Assembly: GCA_005879775.1 (NCBI GenBank)
Contig: VBJX01000023.1
Span: forward strand, 1-32,037
Length of the DNA: 32,037 nucleotides
Direction of reading: 5' to 3'
Source of the DNA: Chloroflexota bacterium
GTDB taxonomy: Bacteria; Chloroflexota; Limnocylindria; QHBO01
Part shown: piece after piece, positions 1 to 6,742 of the stretch
Layout of the letters: every line of letters starts with the position of its first letter
Numbering within the stretch: the stretch's first letter is position 1
The notes under the pieces: generated by a model
Told to the model about the DNA's origin: nothing
Seen by the model: the letters and a program-made list of their open reading frames with translations, nothing else
The model's database searches: none
Made by a program: the position numbers and the translations under genes

Positions 1-1154
1 AGCTCGGACCGGCGAGCGTTGTGCTCGGCGGGCGTTACCAGGCCCGCGTCCCGCAGCTGGTCAATCTCACGCAGCTGCTCTGTCTGGTGCTCCGGAAGCT
101 CGCGCCGGGCGTGGCTGCGGCGATCGAGCGAGATGGTGGTGATCGCCGACGTGATCGCGCTGAAGAGCCCCAGGCTGATCAGCACGAAGAGGCTCGCGAA
201 GAGCTGACCGTGCTGCGCGGCCACGAGGAAGAGAGCGGAGCTGACCGCGGCGGCCGCCCAGACGGGGACGAGCCAGGTGAGGCTGCGGTGGCTTCGAAGC
301 TGCGGGGCCGGCTTGGGAGCCGTCGGGACGGATGCCGTCGCGAACGGTGCCACAGCAACCGCCGGCGCGGCTGCGGCCTGCCGGGTTCCGCCGGCCGCCG
401 CCCCAATGCGGCCTCGAACGCGTCGAACTCGGCCGGCAACCTGCCCGACAGCGGCGGTGGTGCGAGCCACGGCCGGGCCGAGCACCAGGAGCCAGAGGAG
501 GCGCAGAACGCGCGCAAGGCGGAGTAGCGGAACAAGGGCGACCAGATCGACGAGGTGCGTGAAGAAGTGGGTTCGTCGATCCTCGGCGGCCGCCAGGCGC
601 GATCCGTATTCGGCGACGAAGACCGCGGTCAGGAACCAGCCTGCATCGACGCCGACGCGCTCCACCGATCCGCCAAGCCGACTGGCGGCCAGGCCGACGA
701 GCGTCGAGACGACGGCCAGGACCGACATCGCCTCCTCCCAGCGGACCTCGTGGGCGCCGATGAAGGCCACGTAGGCCGCTCGCAGCTTCGGCAGCGCCGG
801 CTCCCGGGGGGCCCGCACGGCGGGCGGTGCAGGCGCCGGGGCGGCTTCGACGTTGACGACGGCACCGAGCTCGTGGGCGGGTGTGCCGCACTTGCTGCAG
901 ATCCGCGCGTCCGCATCCATCGGCTGCCCGCAGGTGAGGCAGAACGAAGTCGCAGCCGCGGCCTGGGGAGCGAGGGCCGCCTCGGCCTCCGACTCCTCGA
1001 CGGGTTGCTCGACGGCTTTCGCCACCGTGTCGAACGCGACAGCGGGCGCGTCGGGCTGCGGCGCATGACAGCGGTAACAGCGCGCGTCCGACTCGCGGTT
1101 CGCACACCAGCACTCGCGACAGATCCAGCCGTTCTCGAAGGTAGGCACCGGCAT
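1..1154 (-). CDS. Zinc-ribbon / voltage-sensor-like membrane protein with SHOCT tail (partial)
   Basis: The minus-strand frame is open from an ATG at 1154 to the window edge (384 codons, no stop), so the C-terminus is missing. A GGAG lies just before the ATG. Residues 10-30 read W-x-C-x2-C...C-x2-C with an Asn, like a RanBP2-type zinc finger. Residues 72-89 hold a second C-x2-C...C-x2-C ribbon. After an Ala/Pro linker come hydrophobic segments near 142-158, 172-189, and 198-226. The last pair, with DLVALVP followed by RLARVLRLLWLL, resembles S3 and S4 of voltage-gated cation channels, and FVAEYGSRL resembles S2. Two further segments (293-313, 318-342) could be S5 and S6, the latter resembling potassium-channel S6, but no TVGYG-like selectivity filter is present. 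The end (358-384) looks like a SHOCT oligomerisation motif. Membrane location is firm; channel ancestry is inference and ion conduction is doubtful. Confidence 0.75.
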   Translation of the reverse strand, partial: MPVPTFENGWICRECWCANRESDARCYRCHAPQPDAPAVAFDTVAKAVEQPVEESEAEAALAPQAAAATSFCLTCGQPMDADARICSKCGTPAHELGAVVNVEAAPAPAPPAVRAPREPALPKLRAAYVAFIGAHEVRWEEAMSVLAVVSTLVGLAASRLGGSVERVGVDAGWFLTAVFVAEYGSRLAAAEDRRTHFFTHLVDLVALVPLLRLARVLRLLWLLVLGPAVARTTAAVGQVAGRVRRVRGRIGAAAGGTRQAAAAPAVAVAPFATASVPTAPKPAPQLRSHRSLTWLVPVWAAAAVSSALFLVAAQHGQLFASLFVLISLGLFSAITSAITTISLDRRSHARRELPEHQTEQLREIDQLRDAGLVTPAEHNARRSE

Positions 1155-1272
1155 GAGCTCCAGATTCGCGCCACATCGCCCGTCATCGGGCGCCTGCGCA
1201 CGTTCGAGCCTAGTGATCAGGGCTCTCCTGTCGATGACTGGAAAGTACCGGGCCTCCGCAGTCGATGTGCGC

Positions 1273-1300
1273 ATGACGGTTCTGATTGGTGTTCTATAGT
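1273..1300 (+). promoter_or_regulatory. Leaderless promoter of the DnaJ-like gene
   Basis: TATAGT at 1295-1300 ends 8 nt before the ATG at 1309. ATGACG at 1273-1278 sits 16 nt upstream as a plausible -35. No Shine-Dalgarno is present, so transcription probably starts at or next to the start codon. Confidence 0.6.
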
Positions 1301-1308
1301 CGGAAGCG

Positions 1309-1800
1309 ATGGCGACCCGCGACGCCTACGAAGTGCTCCACGTTCATCCTCGGGCCGACCCGCTGGTGATCAAGGCCGCATACCGAGTCCTGGCGGCCAT
1401 GTTCCACCCCGATCATGACCCCTCGCCCACCGCTGCCCAGCGCATGGCGGAGCTGAATGCGGCGTATGCACTGGTCCGCGACCCCGAGGCGCGCCGGGTC
1501 TACGACCGCAGCCGCCAAGCACCCGCGCCACCGCCTTCGCCCATCATGCAGCCGGCGGCCGCGACCGCACCTGCCGGGCGACGAATGGGCGGTCCGACGG
1601 TGGAGAGCCCGGTTGTCGACTTCGGCCGTTACGCCGGCTGGCGGCTGGCTGACCTGGCTCGCTCCGATCCGGACTACCTGCGTTGGCTCAGCCGCCACTC
1701 GTCTGGGATCCGCTATCGGCGCCAGATCAGCGAGCTGCTCAACCAGGTGGCGGACAAGCCGGCTGCGCAGCCTGCCAAGAAGAACTGGAGGGGCCGATGA
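1309..1800 (+). CDS. J-domain protein with C-terminal ExoX-like (DUF3820-type) module
   Basis: This 163-residue protein starts with a J domain (about residues 4-67) carrying the diagnostic HPD tripeptide at 33-35, which stimulates the ATPase of a DnaK-type Hsp70. It lacks the Gly/Phe region, the zinc centre and the substrate-binding domains of full DnaJ, so it is a class III J protein. A Pro/Ala-rich linker (71-98) leads to residues 101-146, with FGRYAG, then DLARSDPDYLRWLS. That pattern matches the small module found at the C-terminus of exonuclease X and in DUF3820 proteins. The stop overlaps the ATG of the VOC gene by 4 nt (ATGA), so the two are probably translated together. The J-domain call is firm. 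What the second module does here is unknown; targeting an Hsp70 to nucleic acid is only a guess. Confidence 0.88.
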   Translation: MATRDAYEVLHVHPRADPLVIKAAYRVLAAMFHPDHDPSPTAAQRMAELNAAYALVRDPEARRVYDRSRQAPAPPPSPIMQPAAATAPAGRRMGGPTVESPVVDFGRYAGWRLADLARSDPDYLRWLSRHSSGIRYRRQISELLNQVADKPAAQPAKKNWRGR

Positions 1801-2213
1801 GCTTCAACACCGAGGACTTCCCCGCTCCGAGCGAAGGATTCGTTGTCGCACATTTCCTGGTCGTCTCCGACCAGGATCGATCGCGCGAGTTCTATCGGTC
1901 AATCTTTGACGGCAAGGTGCTCTTCGAGCGCGACCCGGTGATCCTGAAGGTCGCCAACTCGTGGCTGATCCTCAATGAGGGCGGCGGCCCGACCGATGAC
2001 AAGCCGAGCGTCACGCTGGAGACGCCCACCGACCCGGATCGGGTCAGCGCCTTCCTGAACATCCGGGTGGCCGACATCGCCAAGGCCTACCGGGAGTGGT
2101 CGGCCAAGGGGGCGCACTTCCTGACCGAGCCGAAGGACCACGGTCGCGAGATCCGCGCCTACATCCGCGACCCGGACGGGCACCTCATCGAGGTCGGCGA
2201 GGCTCGCTTCTAA
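1797..2213 (+). CDS. VOC (glyoxalase/bleomycin-resistance) family protein
   Basis: 138 residues with the paired beta-alpha-beta-beta-beta pattern of the vicinal-oxygen-chelate fold: first half 14-60 (AHFLVVSD...FYRSIFDGKVLFE), second half 84-135 (FLNIRVADI...IRDPDGHLIEVGE). His19 and Glu132 fit two of the usual metal ligands. The start is ATG 1797, overlapping the upstream TGA and preceded by TGGAGGGG; the frame stays open further upstream but that part is antisense to nothing recognisable and overlaps the J-protein gene. Members include glyoxalase I, dioxygenases and antibiotic-binding proteins; the substrate cannot be told from sequence. It is co-transcribed with the J-domain gene. Confidence 0.85.
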   Translation: MSFNTEDFPAPSEGFVVAHFLVVSDQDRSREFYRSIFDGKVLFERDPVILKVANSWLILNEGGGPTDDKPSVTLETPTDPDRVSAFLNIRVADIAKAYREWSAKGAHFLTEPKDHGREIRAYIRDPDGHLIEVGEARF

Positions 2214-2217
2214 GGGT

Positions 2218-2292
2218 TGGCTGGGGCGGAAGGATTCGAACCTTCGATCTCCTGATCCAGAGTCAGGCGCCTTACCACTTGGCCACACCCCA
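2218..2292 (-). tRNA. tRNA-Gln (anticodon CTG)
   Basis: Read on the minus strand from 2292, the acceptor TGGGGTG pairs with CGCCCCA (one G-T pair), followed by discriminator G and an encoded CCA (2220-2218). The anticodon arm is CCTGA-CTCTGGA-TCAGG, giving anticodon CTG (Gln, codon CAG). The T arm carries GGTTCGAATCC. A TAAGAT box at 2308-2303 lies 10 nt before the 5' end and may be its -10 element. The 3' end lies 4 nt from the convergent VOC stop codon. Confidence 0.95.
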
Positions 2293-2331
2293 GCGCCGGC
2301 CGATCTTATCAAACCAAGGCGGCCGGGCCCG

Positions 2332-2724
2332 TCAGCGGTGGTTGTAGAGCTCCACCTGCCAGCGCCACTCGGTCCCGTCGGGAGCGTTCCACCAGGCGAT
2401 CAGGGTGCCCACCTCGCCACCGGGCAGGATCACCAGCGAGCCAAGGTCATCGGCGGTCGGCCAGCGGTCCTCGCGCACGATGCCACCGTCGGCGATCGAG
2501 AGGCGGGTCATCGGCAGGTAGGGACCCTCCCGCGTGGTCGATCCGCGCGCGACGAGCCTCTCGTCGAAGGTTCGCACCGTGACCTCAAGCTTCTTGGGGG
2601 CGCTGTGCACCCAGAGGAGATCGGTCGGGTCCAGGCGTCCGCGGGCGAAAGGCAGCCCGGTCGCGCCGCCACCCGGATACCACAGCTCCCAGGTCTGGAG
2701 CGGCTTGGGGTCGATCATCGGCAT
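2332..2724 (-). CDS. Conserved-looking protein of unknown function (130 aa)
   Basis: A 130-residue soluble protein rich in Trp, Gly and Pro (WELWYPGGGATGLPFARGR near the N-terminus, WWNAPDGTEWRWQVELY at the C-terminus), with alternating short strands that suggest a compact beta fold. I do not recognise the family. The start is placed at ATG 2724 because TACCAT at 2739-2734 ends 9 nt before it, matching the leaderless pattern of the window; ATG 2718 is also possible. The frame is open much further upstream, across the neighbouring genes, but that extension is antisense to well-supported coding sequence. It diverges from the 2860 gene, with a strong palindrome between the two. Confidence 0.65.
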   Translation of the reverse strand: MPMIDPKPLQTWELWYPGGGATGLPFARGRLDPTDLLWVHSAPKKLEVTVRTFDERLVARGSTTREGPYLPMTRLSIADGGIVREDRWPTADDLGSLVILPGGEVGTLIAWWNAPDGTEWRWQVELYNHR

Positions 2725-2769
2725 CGGGTGGCCATGGTAGACGAACCCATCGCCATAGGTCCGGGCGGC

Positions 2770-2817
2770 GGTAGCCCGTACGGACCGCTGCCTCCGCGGG
2801 CCGCGGAGGGCTACCTT
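2770..2817 (+). promoter_or_regulatory. Palindromic operator/promoter region
   Basis: A perfect inverted repeat lies at 2791-2809: CCTCCGCGG, one central G, CCGCGGAGG. A second, alternative repeat pairs GGTAGCCC (2770-2777) with GGGCTACC (2808-2815), overlapping the first by two bases. TACCTT at 2812-2817 could be the -10 of the 2860 gene, which places the palindrome over the spacer and -35 region. It lies between two divergent genes, so an operator or an RNA switch-like hairpin are both possible. There is no T tract, so a classic terminator is unlikely. Confidence 0.5.
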
Positions 2818-2859
2818 CACAGGGCTGATGACCTGGCACCAAAGGACAGAAGGGGACCG

Positions 2860-3228
2860 ATGACGCAGACAGTCGGAACGCGCGAATGGCGTCGGTACGG
2901 GTTCGGTGGACCGCCGGAGCCATGGGAGCACGGCGCCCAGCGCGACCTCGATCGGCTGGCGACCTCCTACTACCTCGAGATCATCGAGCTGCGCGGCGCG
3001 GCCCTGGCTGCGCATCTGGATGAGGAGCTGTGGCTGCGGATCGAGGAGCTGAGCACCACGGCCACCCGTCACAAGCACGAGATCGACTACACGCTGCGTC
3101 ACTGGGCGACCCCCGCCGAGCGCGCGCGACTCACCGATCGGCTCGGCTCCCTGATGCGAATCAGCCGCCGACTTCACTCCGTCGTGCACGGCTCGGATGA
3201 TCCGGAGCCGCAGCCCGAAGCCGCCTGA
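2860..3228 (+). CDS. Hypothetical helical protein (122 aa)
   Basis: A 122-residue, charged, mostly helical protein without signal peptide or membrane segment. The middle (about 30-100) is rich in Leu, Glu and Arg, with heptad-like spacing that suggests a coiled coil or helical bundle; the tail ends in an acidic, Pro-rich stretch. AAGGGG sits 3 nt before ATG 2860, giving a Shine-Dalgarno-type start, and a TACCTT box at 2812-2817 implies a leader of about 35 nt. I do not recognise a family and see no catalytic motif. Confidence 0.7.
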   Translation: MTQTVGTREWRRYGFGGPPEPWEHGAQRDLDRLATSYYLEIIELRGAALAAHLDEELWLRIEELSTTATRHKHEIDYTLRHWATPAERARLTDRLGSLMRISRRLHSVVHGSDDPEPQPEAA

Positions 3229-3263
3229 CCGTCGGGGCCCCTGCCGCAACCGGGCGGTGGCTG

Positions 3264-3269
3264 TAGGCT
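3264..3269 (+). promoter_or_regulatory. -10 box of the amidase gene
   Basis: TAGGCT ends 10 nt before ATG 3280 and no Shine-Dalgarno is present, consistent with leaderless or near-leaderless transcription. No clear -35 was found. Confidence 0.4.
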
Positions 3270-3279
3270 GCACAGGCCG

Positions 3280-5085
3280 ATGCGCCACCCGAGACTCGCC
3301 TATCTCCTGCCTGCCGGCCTCCTGATCGCCAGCCAGCTTCTCTCGCCGGAGCTCACAACGGCCCTCCCGACAGAGCTGCCGCCCAGCGCCGGCGGAGGGT
3401 CGATCCGCGTCGTCGCCCGCGACGTCGAGACCTCGGTCGAGCACGAACGTGTGGTCGCACTGCCGATGGCCGCCACGCACGTGGCCATCCACTGGCACGG
3501 CGCCCCCACCGCCACCCTGACGATTGCCTTTGGCAGCGCAGCGGGTCAGTTCGGGCCGGAGATGCCAGTCGAACTCGACGAGGACGGGCAGCAGCCGTCC
3601 GACGGAGACACCTTTGGCAGCGTGATGTGGGCCGCCGGAGCCAGGCTGGTGCGGGTCACCTCCGACCAGCCGATTGAACAGCTCACCGTTGAGGCGATCC
3701 AGAGCACCGGACCCGCCGCCAATGGAGACGGCGCCTCGATCGAGGCGGCCATGACGCAATCGCCCGTCATCACCCGGGCCCAGTGGGGAGCCGACGAGTC
3801 GTACCGTTTCGACGCCGCGGGGCACGAGCACTGGCCACCGAGCTTCAACCCGCTTCAGAAGTTCTTCATCCACCACACCGCCGGCCGCAACGGCGACCCG
3901 AATCCGGCGGCGACGGTGCGGGCCATCTACTACTACCACGCGATCACTCGGGGCTGGACGGACATCGGCTACAACTTCCTCATCGACGAAGCCGGCCACA
4001 TCTACGAGGGCCGCCACGCGCGCGACTACGCCCCCGGCGAAGTTCCGACCGAGGAGGACCTGGCTGGCAACGTGGTGCGGGCCGGCCACGTCAAGGACTT
4101 CAACGACGGGTCGATGGGGATCGCATTGCTCGGCACCTTCGAGACGCAGCAGCCCACTGCCGCGGCGCGCGCGGCGCTCCAGCGCCTGCTGGCGTGGGAA
4201 TCTGAACGCCACGGGATCGATCCGCAGGGCTACGGCCTGTACACCAATCCGGTGACGGGGCTGCAGAAGAGCCTGTGGAACATCTCCGGCCACCGCGACG
4301 GCCAGGCGACCTCCTGTCCGGGGGCGGCCTTCTACGCCACCCTGCCGGCCCTGCGCGACGCGGTCGCGGCGAAGATCGCCGCCGTCAGCGGCCCACTGGT
4401 TGACCACACCGCGCCGCACGTCTCTTCGTTGCTGCCGATGTCCCCCACGCCCACCGGCAGCCACACCATCAGCTTCGGCCTGATCTTCAGCGAGCCGGTG
4501 AGCGGGCTGACCAGGTCAGACTTCACCGTGTCGGGAACGTCGTCCGGCTGGAGCGTGGTGGGCGTCACTGGAGCCGGTGCCGTCTACGCCGTCGACCTCC
4601 AGGGGGTTCAGCCGACCATTGGCTCGGTCGTACTCAAGCTCGGGAGGAACAAGGTCACCGATCTGGCCGGGCTGCCGGGGCCCGGCACGGCGGCACAGGC
4701 GACCGCCACCTTTGCGGTGGATCATACCTCGCCATCGGTCGCGCTCTTCCCGACCATCAACCTGGCGGCAAGTCCCGCCTGGGTGGACGTGACGCTCACC
4801 TTCAACGAGCCAATCCGCGGCCTCTCGCCCCAGGACCTGGTGCTGGGCGGCTCCTCCAACACGGCCACGCCCTGGGCGATCAGCGCCGTGGCCGGCTCCG
4901 GGGCTCACTACGCCGTGACCATCACCCGCACCTCTCCGGCCACGGGGAAGCTGACCATCTACCTGCCGGCGGGCAGGGTGCAGGACCTTGCCGGCAACCC
5001 GAGCCTGAAGTCGAACACCCTCTCGATCGCCATCAGCGGCGGCAGCAGCGTGTTGACCTCATCCCATCTGCTGCTGCTTCTCTGA
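3280..5085 (+). CDS. Secreted PGRP-type N-acetylmuramoyl-L-alanine amidase with Ig-like repeats
   Basis: 601 residues. A signal peptide (MRHPR, then a hydrophobic stretch to about 29) exports the protein. Residues 30-150 form an uncharacterised beta-rich region typical of large PGRP-like amidases. The amidase_2/PGRP domain spans about 160-375: ITRAQWGAD opening, HHTAG (His198/199), Tyr231 in GYNF, GHRD (His338) and TSCPG (Cys346). These supply the zinc ligands (His, His, Cys) that hydrolyse the bond between MurNAc and the stem peptide. Two Ig-like repeats follow (about 388-485 and 486-585), each with a Thr/Ser-Pro opening, F(S/N)EP and a V-x-DLAG ending, like bacterial Big_12-type domains. 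The tail is hydrophobic (five Leu) with no LPXTG or PGF-like sorting signal. It probably remodels cell-wall peptidoglycan outside the cytoplasmic membrane. Confidence 0.9.
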   Translation: MRHPRLAYLLPAGLLIASQLLSPELTTALPTELPPSAGGGSIRVVARDVETSVEHERVVALPMAATHVAIHWHGAPTATLTIAFGSAAGQFGPEMPVELDEDGQQPSDGDTFGSVMWAAGARLVRVTSDQPIEQLTVEAIQSTGPAANGDGASIEAAMTQSPVITRAQWGADESYRFDAAGHEHWPPSFNPLQKFFIHHTAGRNGDPNPAATVRAIYYYHAITRGWTDIGYNFLIDEAGHIYEGRHARDYAPGEVPTEEDLAGNVVRAGHVKDFNDGSMGIALLGTFETQQPTAAARAALQRLLAWESERHGIDPQGYGLYTNPVTGLQKSLWNISGHRDGQATSCPGAAFYATLPALRDAVAAKIAAVSGPLVDHTAPHVSSLLPMSPTPTGSHTISFGLIFSEPVSGLTRSDFTVSGTSSGWSVVGVTGAGAVYAVDLQGVQPTIGSVVLKLGRNKVTDLAGLPGPGTAAQATATFAVDHTSPSVALFPTINLAASPAWVDVTLTFNEPIRGLSPQDLVLGGSSNTATPWAISAVAGSGAHYAVTITRTSPATGKLTIYLPAGRVQDLAGNPSLKSNTLSIAISGGSSVLTSSHLLLLL

Positions 5086-5097
5086 CCCGCCGGTACG

Positions 5098-6060
5098 GTG
5101 GGCACCGCGGCGCGCCTCGGCCTTGCCGGGATCGCCCAGCCGACGCCGCTCGAGGGTTCGCCACTCCTTGCCGCTGAGGGCGGCGTCGCCGAGGTCCGGC
5201 TGAAGTTGGAGATGCTCCAGCCAACGGGTGCCTTCAAGATCCGCGGCGCCCATAACAAGGTGGCGCTCGTCGCCGCACAGCAGCCCGATGCCGAGCTGGT
5301 CACCGCCAGCAGTGGCAACCACGGCATCGCGGTGGCCACCGCGGCTGCGCGCCACGCCATGCCGCTCACGGTCCTGGTCGGCGCATCGGTCTCGCCGTCC
5401 AAGCTGGAGCGCCTGCGGGCGCTCGAATCGGACCTGTGCGTGGTCGAGATCTTCGGACGAGACAGCGACGACGCCGAGGCGGAGGGCAGGCGGCGGGACA
5501 CCGCCGGGATGGCGGTCTACGTGGCTCCCTATAACGACGCCGACGTCGTCGCCGGGCAGGGGACGGTCGGGGTCGAGATCCTCGACGAATGGCCAGCCTG
5601 CGACGCCATCGTGGTGCCGATCGGCGGGGGCGGGCTCATCTCCGGCATCGGGCTATGGGCCAAGGCGGTGAATCCGAGCCTGCGCCTGGTCGGGGTCCAG
5701 CCATCGGCCTCCCCTCCGATGTATGCCTATTTCGAGTCGGGCTCGACCAAGCCGATGCCGATCGCACCCACCCTGGCCGATGGCGTGGCAGGCAACATCG
5801 AGCGCGACAGCATCACCTGGCGCATGTGCCGCCAGCTGGTCGATGAGGTGGTGGTCGTCGATGAGGGGCAGATCGCCGATGCCATGCGCTGGATCATCGA
5901 CGCGCATCACCTGGTGGTCGAGGCCTCGGCTGTCCTGGGGATTGCCGCGCTGCGCGCCCGGCTGGGCGGGCTGGCGGGTCGTCGCGCAGCCGTGGTCGTG
6001 ACGGGGCGAAACGTCGACGGCGCCACGCTGCGGTCGGTGCTGGAAGAGAGCGAAGGGTAG
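5098..6060 (+). CDS. Threonine/serine dehydratase family PLP enzyme
   Basis: 320 residues of the fold-type II PLP family. Lys47 in LQPTGAFKIRG is the Schiff-base lysine; SSGNHG binds the substrate carboxylate; GGGG at 176-179 holds the cofactor phosphate. Length and the absence of a C-terminal ACT domain point to a catabolic-type threonine dehydratase (threonine to 2-oxobutyrate plus ammonia) or a serine racemase-like enzyme; the precise substrate is uncertain. The GTG at 5098 is the only possible start: this frame is the same as the amidase frame, and just 12 nt separate the amidase TGA from the GTG. No Shine-Dalgarno is visible, so expression may depend on the upstream gene. Confidence 0.88.
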   Translation: MGTAARLGLAGIAQPTPLEGSPLLAAEGGVAEVRLKLEMLQPTGAFKIRGAHNKVALVAAQQPDAELVTASSGNHGIAVATAAARHAMPLTVLVGASVSPSKLERLRALESDLCVVEIFGRDSDDAEAEGRRRDTAGMAVYVAPYNDADVVAGQGTVGVEILDEWPACDAIVVPIGGGGLISGIGLWAKAVNPSLRLVGVQPSASPPMYAYFESGSTKPMPIAPTLADGVAGNIERDSITWRMCRQLVDEVVVVDEGQIADAMRWIIDAHHLVVEASAVLGIAALRARLGGLAGRRAAVVVTGRNVDGATLRSVLEESEG

Positions 6061-6063
6061 TAT
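6058..6063 (+). promoter_or_regulatory. -10 box formed by the upstream stop codon
   Basis: TAGTAT at 6058-6063 uses the TAG stop codon of the dehydratase gene as its first half and ends 7 nt before ATG 6071, the spacing seen at other leaderless starts here. Confidence 0.45.
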
Positions 6064-6070
6064 CGCGGGC

Positions 6071-6706
6071 ATGACCGCACCCCAGGGTCCGGCGCGCCGC
6101 GGGAGCTCCGGCGCCGTGGTGCTGGGCGCCGTCCTGATCGCCCTGGGCCTCATCTTCTTCGTCGGCCAGCAGCTGAATGTCGACCTGGCCGACGCGGCCT
6201 GGCCCTTCTACGTGATTGCCCCGGGACTGGCCCTGGTGGCATTCGGCCTGACCCAGGCGCGGGGATCCGGCCTGGCGATCGCCGGCAGCATGGTGACCAT
6301 GATCGGCCTCGTCCTGCTCTACCAGAACGCGACCGACCACTGGGAGAGCTGGGCATACGCGTGGGCGCTGGTGGCGCCGGGTGGCAGCGGGATCGGGATG
6401 CTCCTGTACGGCACGCGGAGCGGCGACGCCAGGATGGCGCGCGACGGGTTCTTCACCATCGTCACCGCCATCGGCCTCTTCGCCGCCGGCCTCGTCTTCT
6501 TCGAGGGGATCCTCGGCATCTCCGGCGAGCGGCTGCCCCTGCCGCAATGGGCGCTGCCGGTGGCGATCATCGTCATCGGCCTGCTGCTCCTGCTGCGTGG
6601 CTTCACCGCTCGGCGCGTCTTCGCAGAGCCTTCCCCGTCATCGCCATCGGTGGCGGAACCGCCGGACTCGGAAGAGGAGCCCGCCCAGAGCCCGCCCGCA
6701 ACGTGA
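6071..6706 (+). CDS. Polytopic membrane protein of unknown function
   Basis: 211 residues with six predicted membrane segments (about 15-32, 43-60, 66-84, 92-113, 128-148, 156-175) and a cytoplasmic Pro/Ser/Glu-rich tail of about 35 residues. The repeats of G(A/L)VLIALGLIFF followed by WPFYVIAPGLALVAFGL resemble the membrane part of LiaF/DUF5668-like proteins, but the beta-rich C-terminal domain of LiaF is missing. No catalytic residues are visible. It begins 7 nt after a TAGTAT box and has no Shine-Dalgarno. Function unknown. Confidence 0.78.
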   Translation: MTAPQGPARRGSSGAVVLGAVLIALGLIFFVGQQLNVDLADAAWPFYVIAPGLALVAFGLTQARGSGLAIAGSMVTMIGLVLLYQNATDHWESWAYAWALVAPGGSGIGMLLYGTRSGDARMARDGFFTIVTAIGLFAAGLVFFEGILGISGERLPLPQWALPVAIIVIGLLLLLRGFTARRVFAEPSPSSPSVAEPPDSEEEPAQSPPAT

Positions 6707-6727
6707 CCGGTCGAGGATCGGCGCCCC

Positions 6728-6733
6728 TATCCT
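6728..6733 (+). promoter_or_regulatory. Leaderless -10 box of kgd
   Basis: TATCCT ends 9 nt before ATG 6743; no Shine-Dalgarno precedes the ATG. No convincing -35 hexamer. Confidence 0.5.
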
Positions 6734-6742
6734 TAGCGGGTC

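Noticed and set aside
67..1176. 369-residue minus-strand open frame overlapping the left-edge gene
   Set aside because: Arg/Gly/Pro-rich shadow frame typical of GC-rich DNA; the overlapping minus-strand frame starting at 1154 has zinc ribbons, membrane helices and a SHOCT tail.
2725..4464. Long open minus-strand extension upstream of the 130-residue gene (to 710 residues)
   Set aside because: It is antisense to the amidase and the 2860 gene, and its composition is that of a shadow frame; only the last 130 residues look like protein.
5086..5097. Amidase and dehydratase as one gene split by a nonsense change
   Set aside because: They share a frame with only 12 nt between, but both ends match family boundaries and a secreted amidase fused to a cytoplasmic PLP enzyme makes no sense.
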